From Verticillium longisporum (Eukaryota; Ascomycota; Sordariomycetes; Glomerellales; Plectosphaerellaceae), in contig JAETXT010000003.1 in assembly GCA_019188255.1 (NCBI GenBank), positions 2,604,001 through 2,668,000 on the forward strand: a stretch of 64,000 nucleotides of DNA, in the 5' to 3' direction. Positions within the stretch are counted from its first letter, which is position 1. Each line of letters begins with the position of its first letter. Positions 44,569-55,091 of this stretch are shown in pieces. The translations under genes and the position numbers were made by a program. The notes beneath the pieces are model-generated. The model was not told the DNA's origin. It did not search any database and saw only the letters and a program-made list of their open reading frames with translations.

Positions 44569-46386
44569 GATAACAGTGTGACCTGATAACATGAAGAAAT
44601 GGGTAATAAGAGTAAGCGTGCGAAGCGATGTGGCGTAATGCGAAATCGTAGTGCGAGCGTGATCTGAAAACCGGATGAGGAGAGAAGAAGAAAGAGAGAA
44701 GCAGGAAGCAACAGGAAAAAAAAACCATATAGCAGAGCGTGCGTGGTTGGCTCCAGGCAACAACACATTCACTGGTTGTTGTCGGTTCTGCACGTGGGCA
44801 GCTGTCGTCGCGGCGTGATGGGCTGGTTGCTATGCAGTATCAAATGGCAGCGACGACGCGTACAAAGCCTCAATGGGTGGGATATGGTAGTCATGACAGA
44901 TGAGATGCTCGTATATGGTTCTTTGGGTGCCTCAAGGCCGATGATATCGACGTTGCTATGTTGCTATACCGACCTTCCTCTTGAATGCAGTTTCATAGTT
45001 CGTGTGGAACTAGCAACTACCTTCCTTACCTACCTTACTGACATTGATGCAAGACAGAGATTAAGTGCTCTGAGAAATCAAGTGATGTGAGCCACGCTGC
45101 GATGTCTTTCTGACGTCGGTTGCTGGGCTGCTGATGGTCAAACTTGGTGCTTCGCTTCAACTTCCAAGGTATCCTCTGAGACTTCGAGGTGCGCCTCGGG
45201 GGCTTACGAGCACGAAAAGTGCCGAGTCAGTAATTCCATCTATCGACATATATCACCATGAAATCTGACAGTTTGGGCTCTATAACATGGCATGGTAGCC
45301 ACGAGTTTGATGATGCTGACGATCAGGAAGCCGACCTTCTTTGGGTCACCAAGCCAGCTACATGAAGTAACGAAGGTCCTCGAATTCAAAGACTGTTCTG
45401 CATCAAACAGTCTAGCCACATCAAAGTATCACACGCCATAAACACGTTTTGGAACACCGATTTGCTTTCCCTTCTCATCAAGGGAGATAGACAGACGTGC
45501 CTCAGATGAAGTCGGATCAGAGTGTGCTGATGTTGGGACCTCGAGGCGAGCCAACCGAGACAGAGCTAATGCACATTGCCGCGGATCCGCTACAGGGAAC
45601 ATGGGTCATTCATCAGGCGAGTCGCGCCGCCCGCCGCCAGCAGCTTCGCGGTTCCTCACAAATACAAGTTTATAAATATCAGGCACCGTGAGTGAGCTGT
45701 TGCCTGTGGGAGCCTACAGGCGAAGAAGTTGTGGCAGCCAGACTCAACCTCTCGTGGGTGTCGTGGTGCGAAGGCCTGTTGATGCAAGCCAAGACGGAGC
45801 TCATGCAAGGAAGGGATGTAGCATTATGCTGAAAAATCGAGCCTTCATGGACGATAATAGATTTGACTGGCATGGAAATCCCCATGGACCAAGCTGACTA
45901 TCCCATCACCCAAAGAAGATAAGCTGATGGGGATGTCTCACATGTTTGCAGCGTTGTCTACCTGCCCAAAGATCTCCTCTCCAGCCTAATCCGTCGAACC
46001 AGCCTAAAGACGCAAATGTCATGGCGACGGAGCACGCCAGACCTCCTGATTTCAGATCTCAAGCGAAAGTCTCGCACCGGCACTGCATATAGATGCTGGC
46101 TGCGACGACGCCACGATATGGGTCGTCGATCTCCAAAACCCCACGATTCTCTGATCAACGCAATGCCAGGGAGCTGGCCGCATTCCACGCCATTCCTCGC
46201 CAAAACACCAGGCCAAATATAACCACTGCCCAGCGCCCTGACAGCTCACTCTTGGTCCGATCTCTGTCCAAGCAGTCATTGCACTAAAAGTGGCCTCTAG
46301 GTCGCGCGAGTCCACCCTTCAGAACGAGCGTCGTTCAAGCCGAGAGAACAAGACAGATTGTTTGGCACGTCAATACTGACAACACG
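44569..46386. other. Intergenic region between divergent genes, 1.8 kb
   Basis: Promoter sides of two divergent genes. No gene, repeat or RNA recognised. Short open frames here are not supported by splicing or domains. Confidence 0.5.
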
Positions 46387-47164
46387 ATGGACGAGTCGCC
46401 ACACTCGTTCCAAGGCTTCGATGAAGCTCAAGCCTCCCCGCTTTACGACCTGATGGCCGAGGTCGGCTACTCTGGTAAGTCGTCACGTTTCTCTCAGACG
46501 ACACACTAGATCGAGCCGTTGAACAATCTGGACCGCAGATTTCGACAAAGATACCGTCACAACAGTCATAACGCCATACTCCTTCGCCTACGCCTCACGA
46601 CCAGCGCCCCTCGAAGACCCCTTCATCGACGACCCCTTTGTCGATGATGAAACGCCTGCCATTTCCTCCGTCACCCACCTGCCGCAGCCTTCCGACTCTG
46701 ACACCAAAGCCCGCATCACATCTTGGCTCGACGCCGTCGATCCCATCGTCGCACCCCCGCGACCTCCCAGCCCAGACCTGTACCCCCTCGAGCCAATGGG
46801 CTCCAGCAGCAACAGCACGCCGCACGAAGACGCCGCGCTCGCAGCCCCGGCGGCGGCGGCGGCGGCACCCGTGTCCCAAAGAATGACAGTCACCGTCCTC
46901 GGCCCGGGCTTCATCGGCCGCATGCCCCGCCCCGCGACCGTCGAGTTCCAGGCGCTCCTGCTCGCGGGCCTGCTGGCCGTGCTCCTGGCGCCGCGCATGA
47001 CGCTCATACTCGTCTGCAGCGTCTCGCTGTCGCGGCTCGGCGAGAAGGCGCTGTACGGGGGCAACGCGGACGGGCGTGTCGCGGGATGCTGCGCGGCGGA
47101 TGAGCTGGAGGGGTACGAGGCCGGGAGGCGGGTGGGTGGCGTGCTGGGGATGGGTACCTGGTGA
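46387..47164 (+). CDS. Unknown protein with a C-terminal hydrophobic hairpin
   Basis: Not recognised. Two exons, 46387..46474 and 46539..47164, with a 64-bp intron (GTAAGT donor, CGCAG acceptor), 237 residues. The N-terminus is acidic (MDESPHSFQGFDEAQASPLY), followed by DDPFVDDETPAI and a Pro/Ser/Ala-rich linker with an alanine run. The last third has a basic-hydrophobic segment MTVTVLGPGFIGRMPRPA and then hydrophobic FQALLLAGLLAVLLAPRMTLILVCSVSL, which may span or enter a membrane, perhaps as a hairpin. A positively charged loop and a glycine-rich tail follow. Possibly tail-inserted in an organelle membrane (inference). The reading frame on the opposite strand of the same DNA is less plausible because it has no splice-consistent continuation. 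Confidence 0.7.
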
Positions 47165-47943
47165 TCTGTTGTTTCATCGTCTGTATCTGCTCGATGATCC
47201 TGGGGCGGTTTTATTTACTGGCTCTGCTTTCGTTTGGCGTCTGCGAGATGGTTCATTTGGCGTTCGAGGGCATTTCATATCTGGTCTTAAAGCGTTGGAG
47301 GCACACATCTTTCTCGTTATTCCAACCTCTCTTATGTTATACGTTCAAATAGCATCACTCTGAGAACAACTGCAAACTCGTCATTTCAATCTTCTCGTCT
47401 TTCATCATGAGGTTACTTGCTGATCTATGTCCGCCGGCCACCAGTCTGACAGCCTAGCAGCCATTCGACACCTGCCCAACACAGCCTACCCATCGCACCA
47501 CCACGTCCGCTGCCGAGGTCGGGCGAGCGAGTTAGAAATCCTGCTTCCTCAACCCCGCGGCCAGCCGTCACGTCACACTTTCCCGTCCCAGTTCTGTTGT
47601 CACAAGATTTCCTCCTTCATCAAGTCGGAACGCCGCCGTTGCCTGGCCCTAATGTTTCAAGGGAAACGCGCAAGAAGAAGAAGAAACGAAGAAAGATCAA
47701 AAGAAGGAAGAAACGCATCCCTAGGTTGTTGTCGTTGTCCAGTCGTACAGTGTGAAGGTAATAGATACAAAGGGAAGAAAAAGACTGTTCCCTGTGGGGG
47801 GCGCGATTGCGTCGCTCGCTGTTCGTTCGTCTCGTTCGGTCCATGCAAAAAAGAATTGACTTCAAACGCCAGAAGCTATGATGTATCGATGTGCACGATT
47901 TCAGTAGGGAGGGAGGACAGCCTGCCCGCAGCAGGTCAGACTA
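47165..47943. other. Convergent intergenic region
   Basis: About 780 bp between two convergent stops. The plus strand carries an AAG-rich purine stretch at about 47668-47725. No gene recognised. Confidence 0.55.
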
Positions 47944-50271
47944 TTAGTGGGCGGGCCGTGGGGGCGGCTGCCAGCCGTTGATATATGCCATGAGGCCCAC
48001 GCCTATTAGCACCACGCCGAGCATTGAGGTGTATGGCACTCCATCGACCAATGCTCGCTTGTGCATCAGGGCTCCAGTCGATGCTGTGAGCGGCGTGATT
48101 GTGTTCGCCCTCGAGAGCGTGGGCCTGTCGGCGGGATCCTCGACATCGGATTTGCTCACGCCGTTTGCCTTCTCGAGAGATCTCTCGGACGGTTCTCGTG
48201 ATGCTCGGCTGCTGCTGCGACCACGTCCCTTCGAGGGCGACCGGCTCTTGGCGAGTTCGGCAGCTTGTCGCGCCTCCTCTTCCTTACGGAGCTTGACAAC
48301 CATTTCAGCTAGGGTTTGGCGATCCGTATCTCTCTCGGCTTCGGCCTTTTCGCAACGCTGCTTCCACGCCTCCATCTGCTGCTTCAAGTCGTTCATATCC
48401 GACATCATAGAATCGAGCTTGGCCTGGAACTGGGCGGTGACCTCTTCCACCTTATCGACCGGCGTTGCATCCTGTTGATTGGCGTCGGATTGGTCATCAG
48501 CATCGGCAACGGCGTCGGCGTCGGGCATATCGACGTCGACAGGCTCGACACCTTCGCGCGGTGGCTCAAACGCTTCCTCCAGCAGATCTGATCCACCCTC
48601 TTTGGACACGCCGTTCGCTTCTTTGGTGATGGCCGTGTCCTCAAGTCTCCTCGCGAGGTCTTCAGCCAGTTCGCGCGCTTCACGCTCCCTCTGCAACATT
48701 TCTTCCAAGTCTTTCATCCTGGTTGTCTGCGTGTCGATTTCCTTCTTCGCGTTGTTGAGCGCCTCGGTCAGTTGGATGATTTGGCTCATGTTGTCGGGAC
48801 GCACGGGCGACGAGTTTGTCGGGTGCGACTTGGGTCGTTCGGTGGCGGCCCGTTTCAGAGATGGGACATCGGGCTTCTCGGGCAATGGCTGCTGTGGCGG
48901 CGGAGCGGGAGGATCCGAGAATCTCGCCTTAGAGTCGGCTCGAAAGGGCAGCCCGTTGCCGTTCATCATGTGCTTTGGGGGTTCAGGCACGTCTGGCTTG
49001 TCCAGGTCCTTGATGTCTTCCTTTGAGAGAAGGGCACCAATGAACTGCCCGGTACGGCCCAAATCTTGCGACTGCAGGCGAGCGCTTCGCATCTCGTTCT
49101 ACCACAGATTAGTTTACCCTGGACTTCACATGTTGCAAGGAGACACTCACGTGAAGACGCTTGATGATGTGGTCCGAGGTGACAGATGACAACATGAAGG
49201 GCCCGCGGCCAGGTGCGCCGTTCATCTGGGGGCCTGCAATACCGCCGGCGGGCATCATCCTCCCGTTGCTGGCCATGGAAACGTTGCTGCCCTGCCTTCC
49301 CCTGTATTGCTGCATGCCACCGCCTTGGGAAGGTCCGAGCATGGCGCCGCCGTTTGCAGGATCGAGATCACCAAAGTTCATCTCCATGACGTTGCTGGAG
49401 GGGTTGGCAAAACCGGCATGTTCCACCTTGGCAGCCACCTTGTGATGGACGACGGTCTTTTGATCCTCGCTGACAATGTCGATACCCAGCTCGAGATGAT
49501 CCTGGGTCTGCAGCTCATGCGGCTCAGACTCGCGGTTCTCGGCGGAGAGGCGGCTGCCGTTGACAAATGTTCCGTTTGACGACTTGACGTCGCGGATGAA
49601 GATCTTGCCCATACGGTCCGCCCACACCTCGGCGTGTTGCCTGGACAGCACTTTGCTGTCGAAGAAGCCATTCGCAGGCGTCGGAATCGTCTTCTGGTTG
49701 GTCTGGCGACCGATACGGAGGCTGTCGGGGTAGAACGGCACGGAAATGGTTTTGCGCTCAAAGGTGCCGTTGAGAGAGAGTAGGAAGAGCACAGGCTGGC
49801 CAGAGGGCATGGGCTCGCCGAGGGGACGTGCGCCCAGGCTCTGCTGCTGTGTCATCTGAGGCTGTCCGGGGTTCTGCTGCAGTGAGCTGCCGTTGATCGT
49901 GTGCCCGTTCATGGGGCCGCGCCCTGCCGGCATCCTGCCGAGCTCGACAGGGTTTTCTGGTTTCCCGGGCGGCCAAGGTGCCTTGGGCTGGGGACGCTTG
50001 CGGGATGCGGTGCTTGACCACGAGCTCATGTCCGAGTTGGTTGACGGCGCTCATTCGACTGAGAGCCGTTGGTGGCGACGGTGGTGGTGGAGGAGGCGGA
50101 GGAAGTCGAAGAGATGGAAGAGGAAGAGTTGCTTCGCTGCATAGGCTTCCGCGGCATGAACATGCCTCTGACGTCGTCGGAGTTCATCGAGTTGAGGTTT
50201 TGGCCGCCGTTAATATTCCATGCCGAGCGATTGACCTGCTGGAAGGAGGGAGGATTCGCCACGGCCGTCAT
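47944..50271 (-). CDS. FHA/coiled-coil/tail-anchored protein, SLMAP/Far9-Far10 (PRO45) type; frame broken once
   Basis: Likely STRIPAK complex subunit that anchors the kinase/phosphatase scaffold to nuclear envelope, ER or mitochondria, as known for SLMAP and its fungal homologues. Exons on the minus strand: 49151..50271 and 47944..49098, intron 49099..49150 (GTGAGT donor, CTAAT branch, GTAG acceptor). Domains in order: serine-rich N-terminus (MTAVANPPSFQQVNRSAWN); FHA domain with LRIGRQ, KVLSRQHAEVW and VKSSNGTFVNGSRL; glycine/methionine-rich linker; coiled coils (EALNNAKKEIDTQTTRMKDL; MSDMNDLKQQMEAWKQRCEK); and a C-terminal membrane helix MLGVVLIGVGLMAYINGW with a short tail. The N-terminal 80 residues are one frame off from SSWSSTASRKRPQPK; one base is missing near 50035-50055. 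About 758 residues after correction. Divergent from MGR2. Confidence 0.88.
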
Positions 50272-51464
50272 GAGGAAAAGAGTCGTTCGGAAAAATGTTG
50301 TCGCAGATGGTGAGGAAGCTAGTCGGCGTTCGTCGATGGTGAGAGAAGGAGGGAGGAGGGCGAAAGTGGGAGGCTCAACGCGTCGGCAGCTCGATGGTTG
50401 GTCGCTCCTCCGAGACAGAAACGACTCGAACAAGTCGTCTCCGAGATGCCCAGTCGCGTCTGGTATGTCGTAGGTATGGCGGCAGGTCGTGAAAATGATG
50501 TGACTAGGCGCAAGAAGGAAAAGTCAGTGGTCACGGTCGCAGGGTCAAGGAGGAGGGTGGCCGGTAAATGGGGCGGCCAGGCGGCCTGACGCGAGCACGG
50601 ACCCCGACAGCGACCGAAAAAAACACATGGATACAAGGAGCAGCGGGCCGTGAACTCACCTAGCAATTGAAGTCGATGGCAAGCAACGTGGTGCGCGTCT
50701 GGCGACAGCAAAAAGTCGAAGGCCAGTTGAGGTGGTCAAGGGTCAATTCAGTTGGGAGGACGTCTGGCTCTTCGTCCCAGCAATGATTCGCTAAGCGCTT
50801 AGCGTCAGGACACGGGCCAAAGACCGCACGCGCCTGAGCCGCACGGCCAGGGACGTTGCACAGTGACAGTGACGGCCACTGGCTGCGATGCAATGGGCTG
50901 CCGCAAGAGAGAAGAAAAAAAGCAACGGGTAGCCGGCTAAGGCATGCGATGGTAAAAGGTCACTTGCATATGAGATTTTTGCACGAGCATCATGAATGCT
51001 TGTCGGGGCTATTCCACACCGACGCTTTGGGCTGGAAAGCTCCGTTAGACGCCTGGCAGACCCATAAATCCAGCTCACGTGAGAGCACAGCACTGGGCGC
51101 GCCTGGATACCTACGGTCAGAAGGTTAGGGGGCAGGCATCATTTTAGTGGAAGTAGGAAGCCAGCTAAAGTGCTGATGTCAGGTCTCGGATAGCACTGTG
51201 GTAGGCTCATCCCCTCCTGTCAGGCCATCCGTCTCCCCATACGATCCACGTGACATGAGAGGCGCACGGACCATCCCAAGCTCCCCTGCTGTTGCTCCTC
51301 CACTCGAGTCGAAATCATTGGATCGCGGTCGACTGTCAAAAGTTCAGTGCCTGACCCGACGCTGTTGAAGCTGCGATACCACCAGACGCGAGGTCCCGTC
51401 CGATTCCACGACATCATCTCTGTCCCCAAGACGTAGAATCCCTCCTACAATCTCGACCGCCAAT
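50272..51464. promoter_or_regulatory. Divergent promoter region of the FHA gene and MGR2
   Basis: About 1.2 kb between two divergent starts. It must contain both promoters and leaders. No gene or named site recognised. A possible leader intron of the FHA gene cannot be judged. Confidence 0.45.
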
Positions 51465-52065
51465 ATGCCTCCCATGCCCTCGAACGCTGGCGGCCACCCT
51501 GCCGCCCAATCCAACCTCGACAAGCGTACGAGCACATGAAAGAACCCTTGCTAGCATTGGCGTCGGAGTACTGACAAGTCGCAGTCAAGATGGGAGCCAT
51601 CATGGGTGGCAGTATGTGAACGAAGCATTCTCAGCGCAAGACCCCAAGCTCACATGATTACTAGCTGTCGGTACCATCATGGGCTTCATCTTTGGTACGT
51701 CGGCCTGCCTACCACAGCCACTCCGCCGCACACGAACCCGAGAATGCGCCGACTGACAGGGAAAATGACAGGCACTGTCAGCATCTTCCGCTACGGCGCT
51801 GGACCTAACGGTATCATGAGGACCCTGGGCCAGTACATGCTGGGATCCGGATCAACATTCGGGTTCGTCTCGAGACCTCTCACGGTCTCTCCCCACCAAG
51901 ACAAGACCAACCCTGGCTGACCACCCGCGTTACAGTTTCTTCATGTCCATCGGCAGCGTCATCCGATCCGACACATCCCCCATCGTCGAGCAGGCCTACC
52001 GTCAGGCGCAGCGAAGGGCCTTCATCATGTCCCACCCCGCGATGCAGCGCCCGAGGTCCGACTAG
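51465..52065 (+). CDS. MGR2: Mgr2/ROMO1, mitochondrial inner-membrane protein of the TIM23 complex
   Basis: Small two-helix inner-membrane protein that couples TIM21 to the TIM23 translocase and acts as lateral gatekeeper; called ROMO1 in animals. Five exons: 51465..51525, 51585..51611 (27 nt), 51665..51694 (30 nt), 51772..51862 and 51936..52065; four introns of 53-77 bp, all GT-AG. The product is 112 residues. Family features: KMGAIMGGTVGTIMGFIFGT (first glycine-rich helix), FRYGAGPNGIMRTLGQYMLG, and GSTFGFFMSIGSVIRS (second helix). Because exons 2 and 3 are tiny, simple open-frame inspection misses most of the protein. The initiating ATG at 51465 is followed by a second ATG at codon 4; the first is taken. 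The gene is divergent from the FHA gene. Confidence 0.95.
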
Positions 52066-53081
52066 ATCGATCGACCGAAACGAGACACACCACGCACAGG
52101 CGCGGCATGTACATCACCAACCCGCCCTCGAGAATCATTCGATTGTGTTTTCGGAGGCGTCTGTGTATACTAGAAGAGATCTGGGGCCATATCACGACTG
52201 GATGATTAGAGAACCCTGCAAAAAAAGTATTGCATCTTCAAGCTGTTACAAAATACGTTCTTCATCAGGTGATGGAGTAAGATCGTGTCCGGCCCATGGG
52301 AACTATTTGCTAGGCTCTGCACTGGTGAGAGACGGCGATACGATTTTTATATCAGCGTGTCTTCGTCTTCTGCCACCTTCCAGGCAGGTAGTCTGTGTAC
52401 CCAATGAACATGATATTTCGTCTTCATTCGAGGTATCGCTCTTCAGTCAGCGCAGCCTTGCAGATACAGCACCAGAAGCCGATGGAATGATATGGCAGCA
52501 GCCTGAGGGACCACTTATGCTTCTCTGGTTCACAATCTATTTCTTCAGCTGTCCAATCCTCAAGGACGTCTCAACCTCGTTTGCGACCCCACGAGCTGAA
52601 CATGCCTGCAACCTGCGGTTGTGGAAGTCCGCCGCGCATGTCACCCTCTCCGCAGGCTGGAGTAATTCCCCGTTACATTGAAGCCTTTCTACCGCCTTCA
52701 AGAGGGCCCAGGCCTATCAAGTCGCTGTGCAGCCTCGACACCCTGTGCGCCACGCAGCGCTTCGGCTCGCCTCGAACCGCGCCATCGACCAAAGATGCCA
52801 TGTTGTGCTGATTGACAGATGGAACGCCGACTGCCAGATTGGGATCTCACTCTGCAACTGTGCAGGCCTTGCATTGTGTGATCCCACCGCCTTCCCTTGT
52901 CTTTCTTCATGCAAATGACGAAAGCCGAATCCGAGACATTGCCCATGGATGGATTATTTCATTCGTGGATCCCCGCTCTATATAACTCTTCGACTGCCTT
53001 CCTATGTCCAATTGTCACCGTGCCGTATCTGATACGTCGACCTCTTCTTAATATCCTGGTTTTCACGCTCGCGAGTCTGTT
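52066..53081. other. Intergenic region, about 1 kb
   Basis: Between the MGR2 stop and the oxidoreductase start. The longest plus frame (about 178 codons from 52145) has no domain and no conserved look, so I do not call it. Nothing else recognised. Confidence 0.5.
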
Positions 53082-55091
53082 ATGTTTGCCGAGTCGTTCG
53101 CCGTGTGGCTTATGAACCTTGGTGCTGCAGCCGCCGCTGGGGCGAACGTATACGACTATATGTAAGTGACGTGAACCATCCTCACCTCCGCCTCATCCTG
53201 ACAATGCACAGAGTCGTGGGTGGTGGAACGGCGGGTCTCACCATTGCCAGGCGTCTCAGCGATGACCCAAAGGTCTCCGTGCTAGTTCTGGAAGCGGGCG
53301 ACGACCATTCCGAGGACCCCAATGTTCTGGTGCCCGGGCTTTTTCCAGCCATGTATGGTGACCCCAAGTATGACTGGGACTACAAGACGATACCGCAGGT
53401 ACGAGCGAGGATGGTGGATGTGCCCTCATTGCCTTCTAACAGTGTGCAGACTGCCGCCAACGACAGGGTATTCGCCCACATTCGCGGCAAACAGCTCGGC
53501 GGCTCATCCGCCGTCAATTTCATGTTCTGGACCCACGCCGCGCAACAGGACATTGACAACTGGGGTGAGCTCGGCAACGAGGGCTGGTCGTGGAAGGAAC
53601 TGGCGCCATACTATGAGAGGTCGGAGACCTTTGTGCCGCCCTCTCAACAGCTGACCCAGGACTTGCGCCTGGAGTTTGTTGACCCCAAGCCCATGGCTAC
53701 AAGGGCCCCATTGTCAACGCGTTTCCGGATCTTCACAGCCCGCTACTTCCGGCGTGGCCACGCACATACGAGACTCTGGGACTGGGTGTCAATGGAGACC
53801 CTCGAAGCGGGCTGGCACTGGGGGTTTGTCAACCCCTTAGTATTGACCCTTCGCGACGCGAGAGGAGCTACGCTGCGAATGCTTACTTGGGTCCCATTCG
53901 TAAGCGAACGAACCTCAAAGTCATCACCGGGGCGTTTGTCGACAAGATTCTAGTGGACAAGATTCGGTCCACTGCGGTAGCCACTGGTGTCCAGTGGACC
54001 AAGGACGGCGCCAAGAACACGGCAGATGCTCGTAGCGAGGTGATTCTCTCCGCCGGATCGATCGCCTCGCCTCAGATCTTGGAGCTCTCGGGTATTGGGG
54101 GCAAGCGGCTCTTGCAGAAGCACGGCGTTGAGGTGAAGGTGGACAATTCCAATGTCGGACAGAACCTGCAGGATCATCTTTACGTTCCACTCGGGTAAGT
54201 GTGCTTCCACAACTGATGTCGGGTTGTTTTCTAGCTCTGTCGCAATTCTTCCTCGAATACTGACGCCCTGTTAGTTTCGCCACCCAACATGGCGTCCCAA
54301 CGAATGAAGACTTTGCCAACACGACGTACTTCCAGGAGCAGCTTGATCTGTATCTCAACAACAAGACCGGCCGTCTAGCAACGTCAGGAGCCAGTTCTGG
54401 CCTGCTGTCGCTGCCGCAGCTTGCGTCAACGCTTTACACGAGTGGTACAGCCCTCAAGACCGGCCTCGCAGGCCTCGCCGAACAGTACGCCCTCATTGCC
54501 AGGGGTCTCGCAACCGGCGAGGTCGCGCAGGAGCTGATCATCGAGGGAGGCATCTCGCCCCAATTCTCCAACGACTCGACCCTATTATTCCGGGCCTCCG
54601 CCCCGGGCAACTTCATCTCCGTGCTCGGCGTCCTGCAGCATCCGTTCTCGCGTGGATCAGTGCACATTCGCTCCCGCGACGCGACGACGCATCCCGAGGT
54701 CGACCCGCGCTATCTCTCCCACCCCGCCGATCTCCAGCTTCTCAAGGTCATCGCCCTGCACCTCCAGGCCGTGGCGAAGACGCCGCCGCTGAGCGCGCTG
54801 CTGCAGGGAGGCGGCACGGTGTACCAGCCGGGCTACCACCGGCTCACGGCCGAAAATGTGGAGAGATGGATCCGCGCCGCGGCGCAGAGCGAGTACCATC
54901 CGTGCGGAACCGCGGCGATGCTGCCCAGGGCCAAGGGCGGCGTGGTGGACGAGCGATTCCGGGTGTACGGGGTCAGCAACCTGCGTGTCGTCGACGCGAG
55001 CGTGTTCCCGCTGATCCCTCGAGCGAACACGCAGAGCCTTGTGTACGCTATTGCTGAGAGGGCGGCAGACTTCATCAAGCGGGCTACTTAG
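53082..55091 (+). CDS. GMC-family FAD oxidoreductase; frame broken once
   Basis: Glucose-methanol-choline oxidoreductase: FAD enzyme oxidising an alcohol or sugar; the exact substrate (aryl alcohol, glucose, choline) cannot be told. Exons: 53082..53161, 53212..53398, 53450..54194 and 54275..55091. Intron 1 splits the nucleotide-binding motif, so DYI joins VVGGGTAGLTIARRL (GGGTAG). Intron 2 (53399..53449, 51 bp, GTACGA/CTAAC/GCAG) leaves the frame open and would otherwise insert 17 residues before TAANDRVFAHIRGKQLGGSS, the GMC signature 1. Signature 2 is ILSAGSIASPQILELSGIG. The active-site His is in EYHPCGTAAM and the second His/Asn position in IPRANTQSLVYA. A base is missing at about 53689/53690; an extra G gives DPKAHGYKGPI and restores GLGVNGDP. 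About 609 residues. No secretion signal is clear. Confidence 0.9.

Noticed and set aside
46588..47064. 158-codon minus-strand frame over the hairpin protein
   Set aside because: The plus-strand gene has a good intron and continuous frame; the minus frame has neither.
52145..52681. 178-codon plus-strand frame
   Set aside because: No domain, no conserved look, no splice context; it lies in the 3' flank of MGR2.
8990..53695. Programmed ribosomal frameshifting
   Set aside because: No slippery heptamer with structure is apparent, and both +1 and -1 directions occur in unrelated genes.
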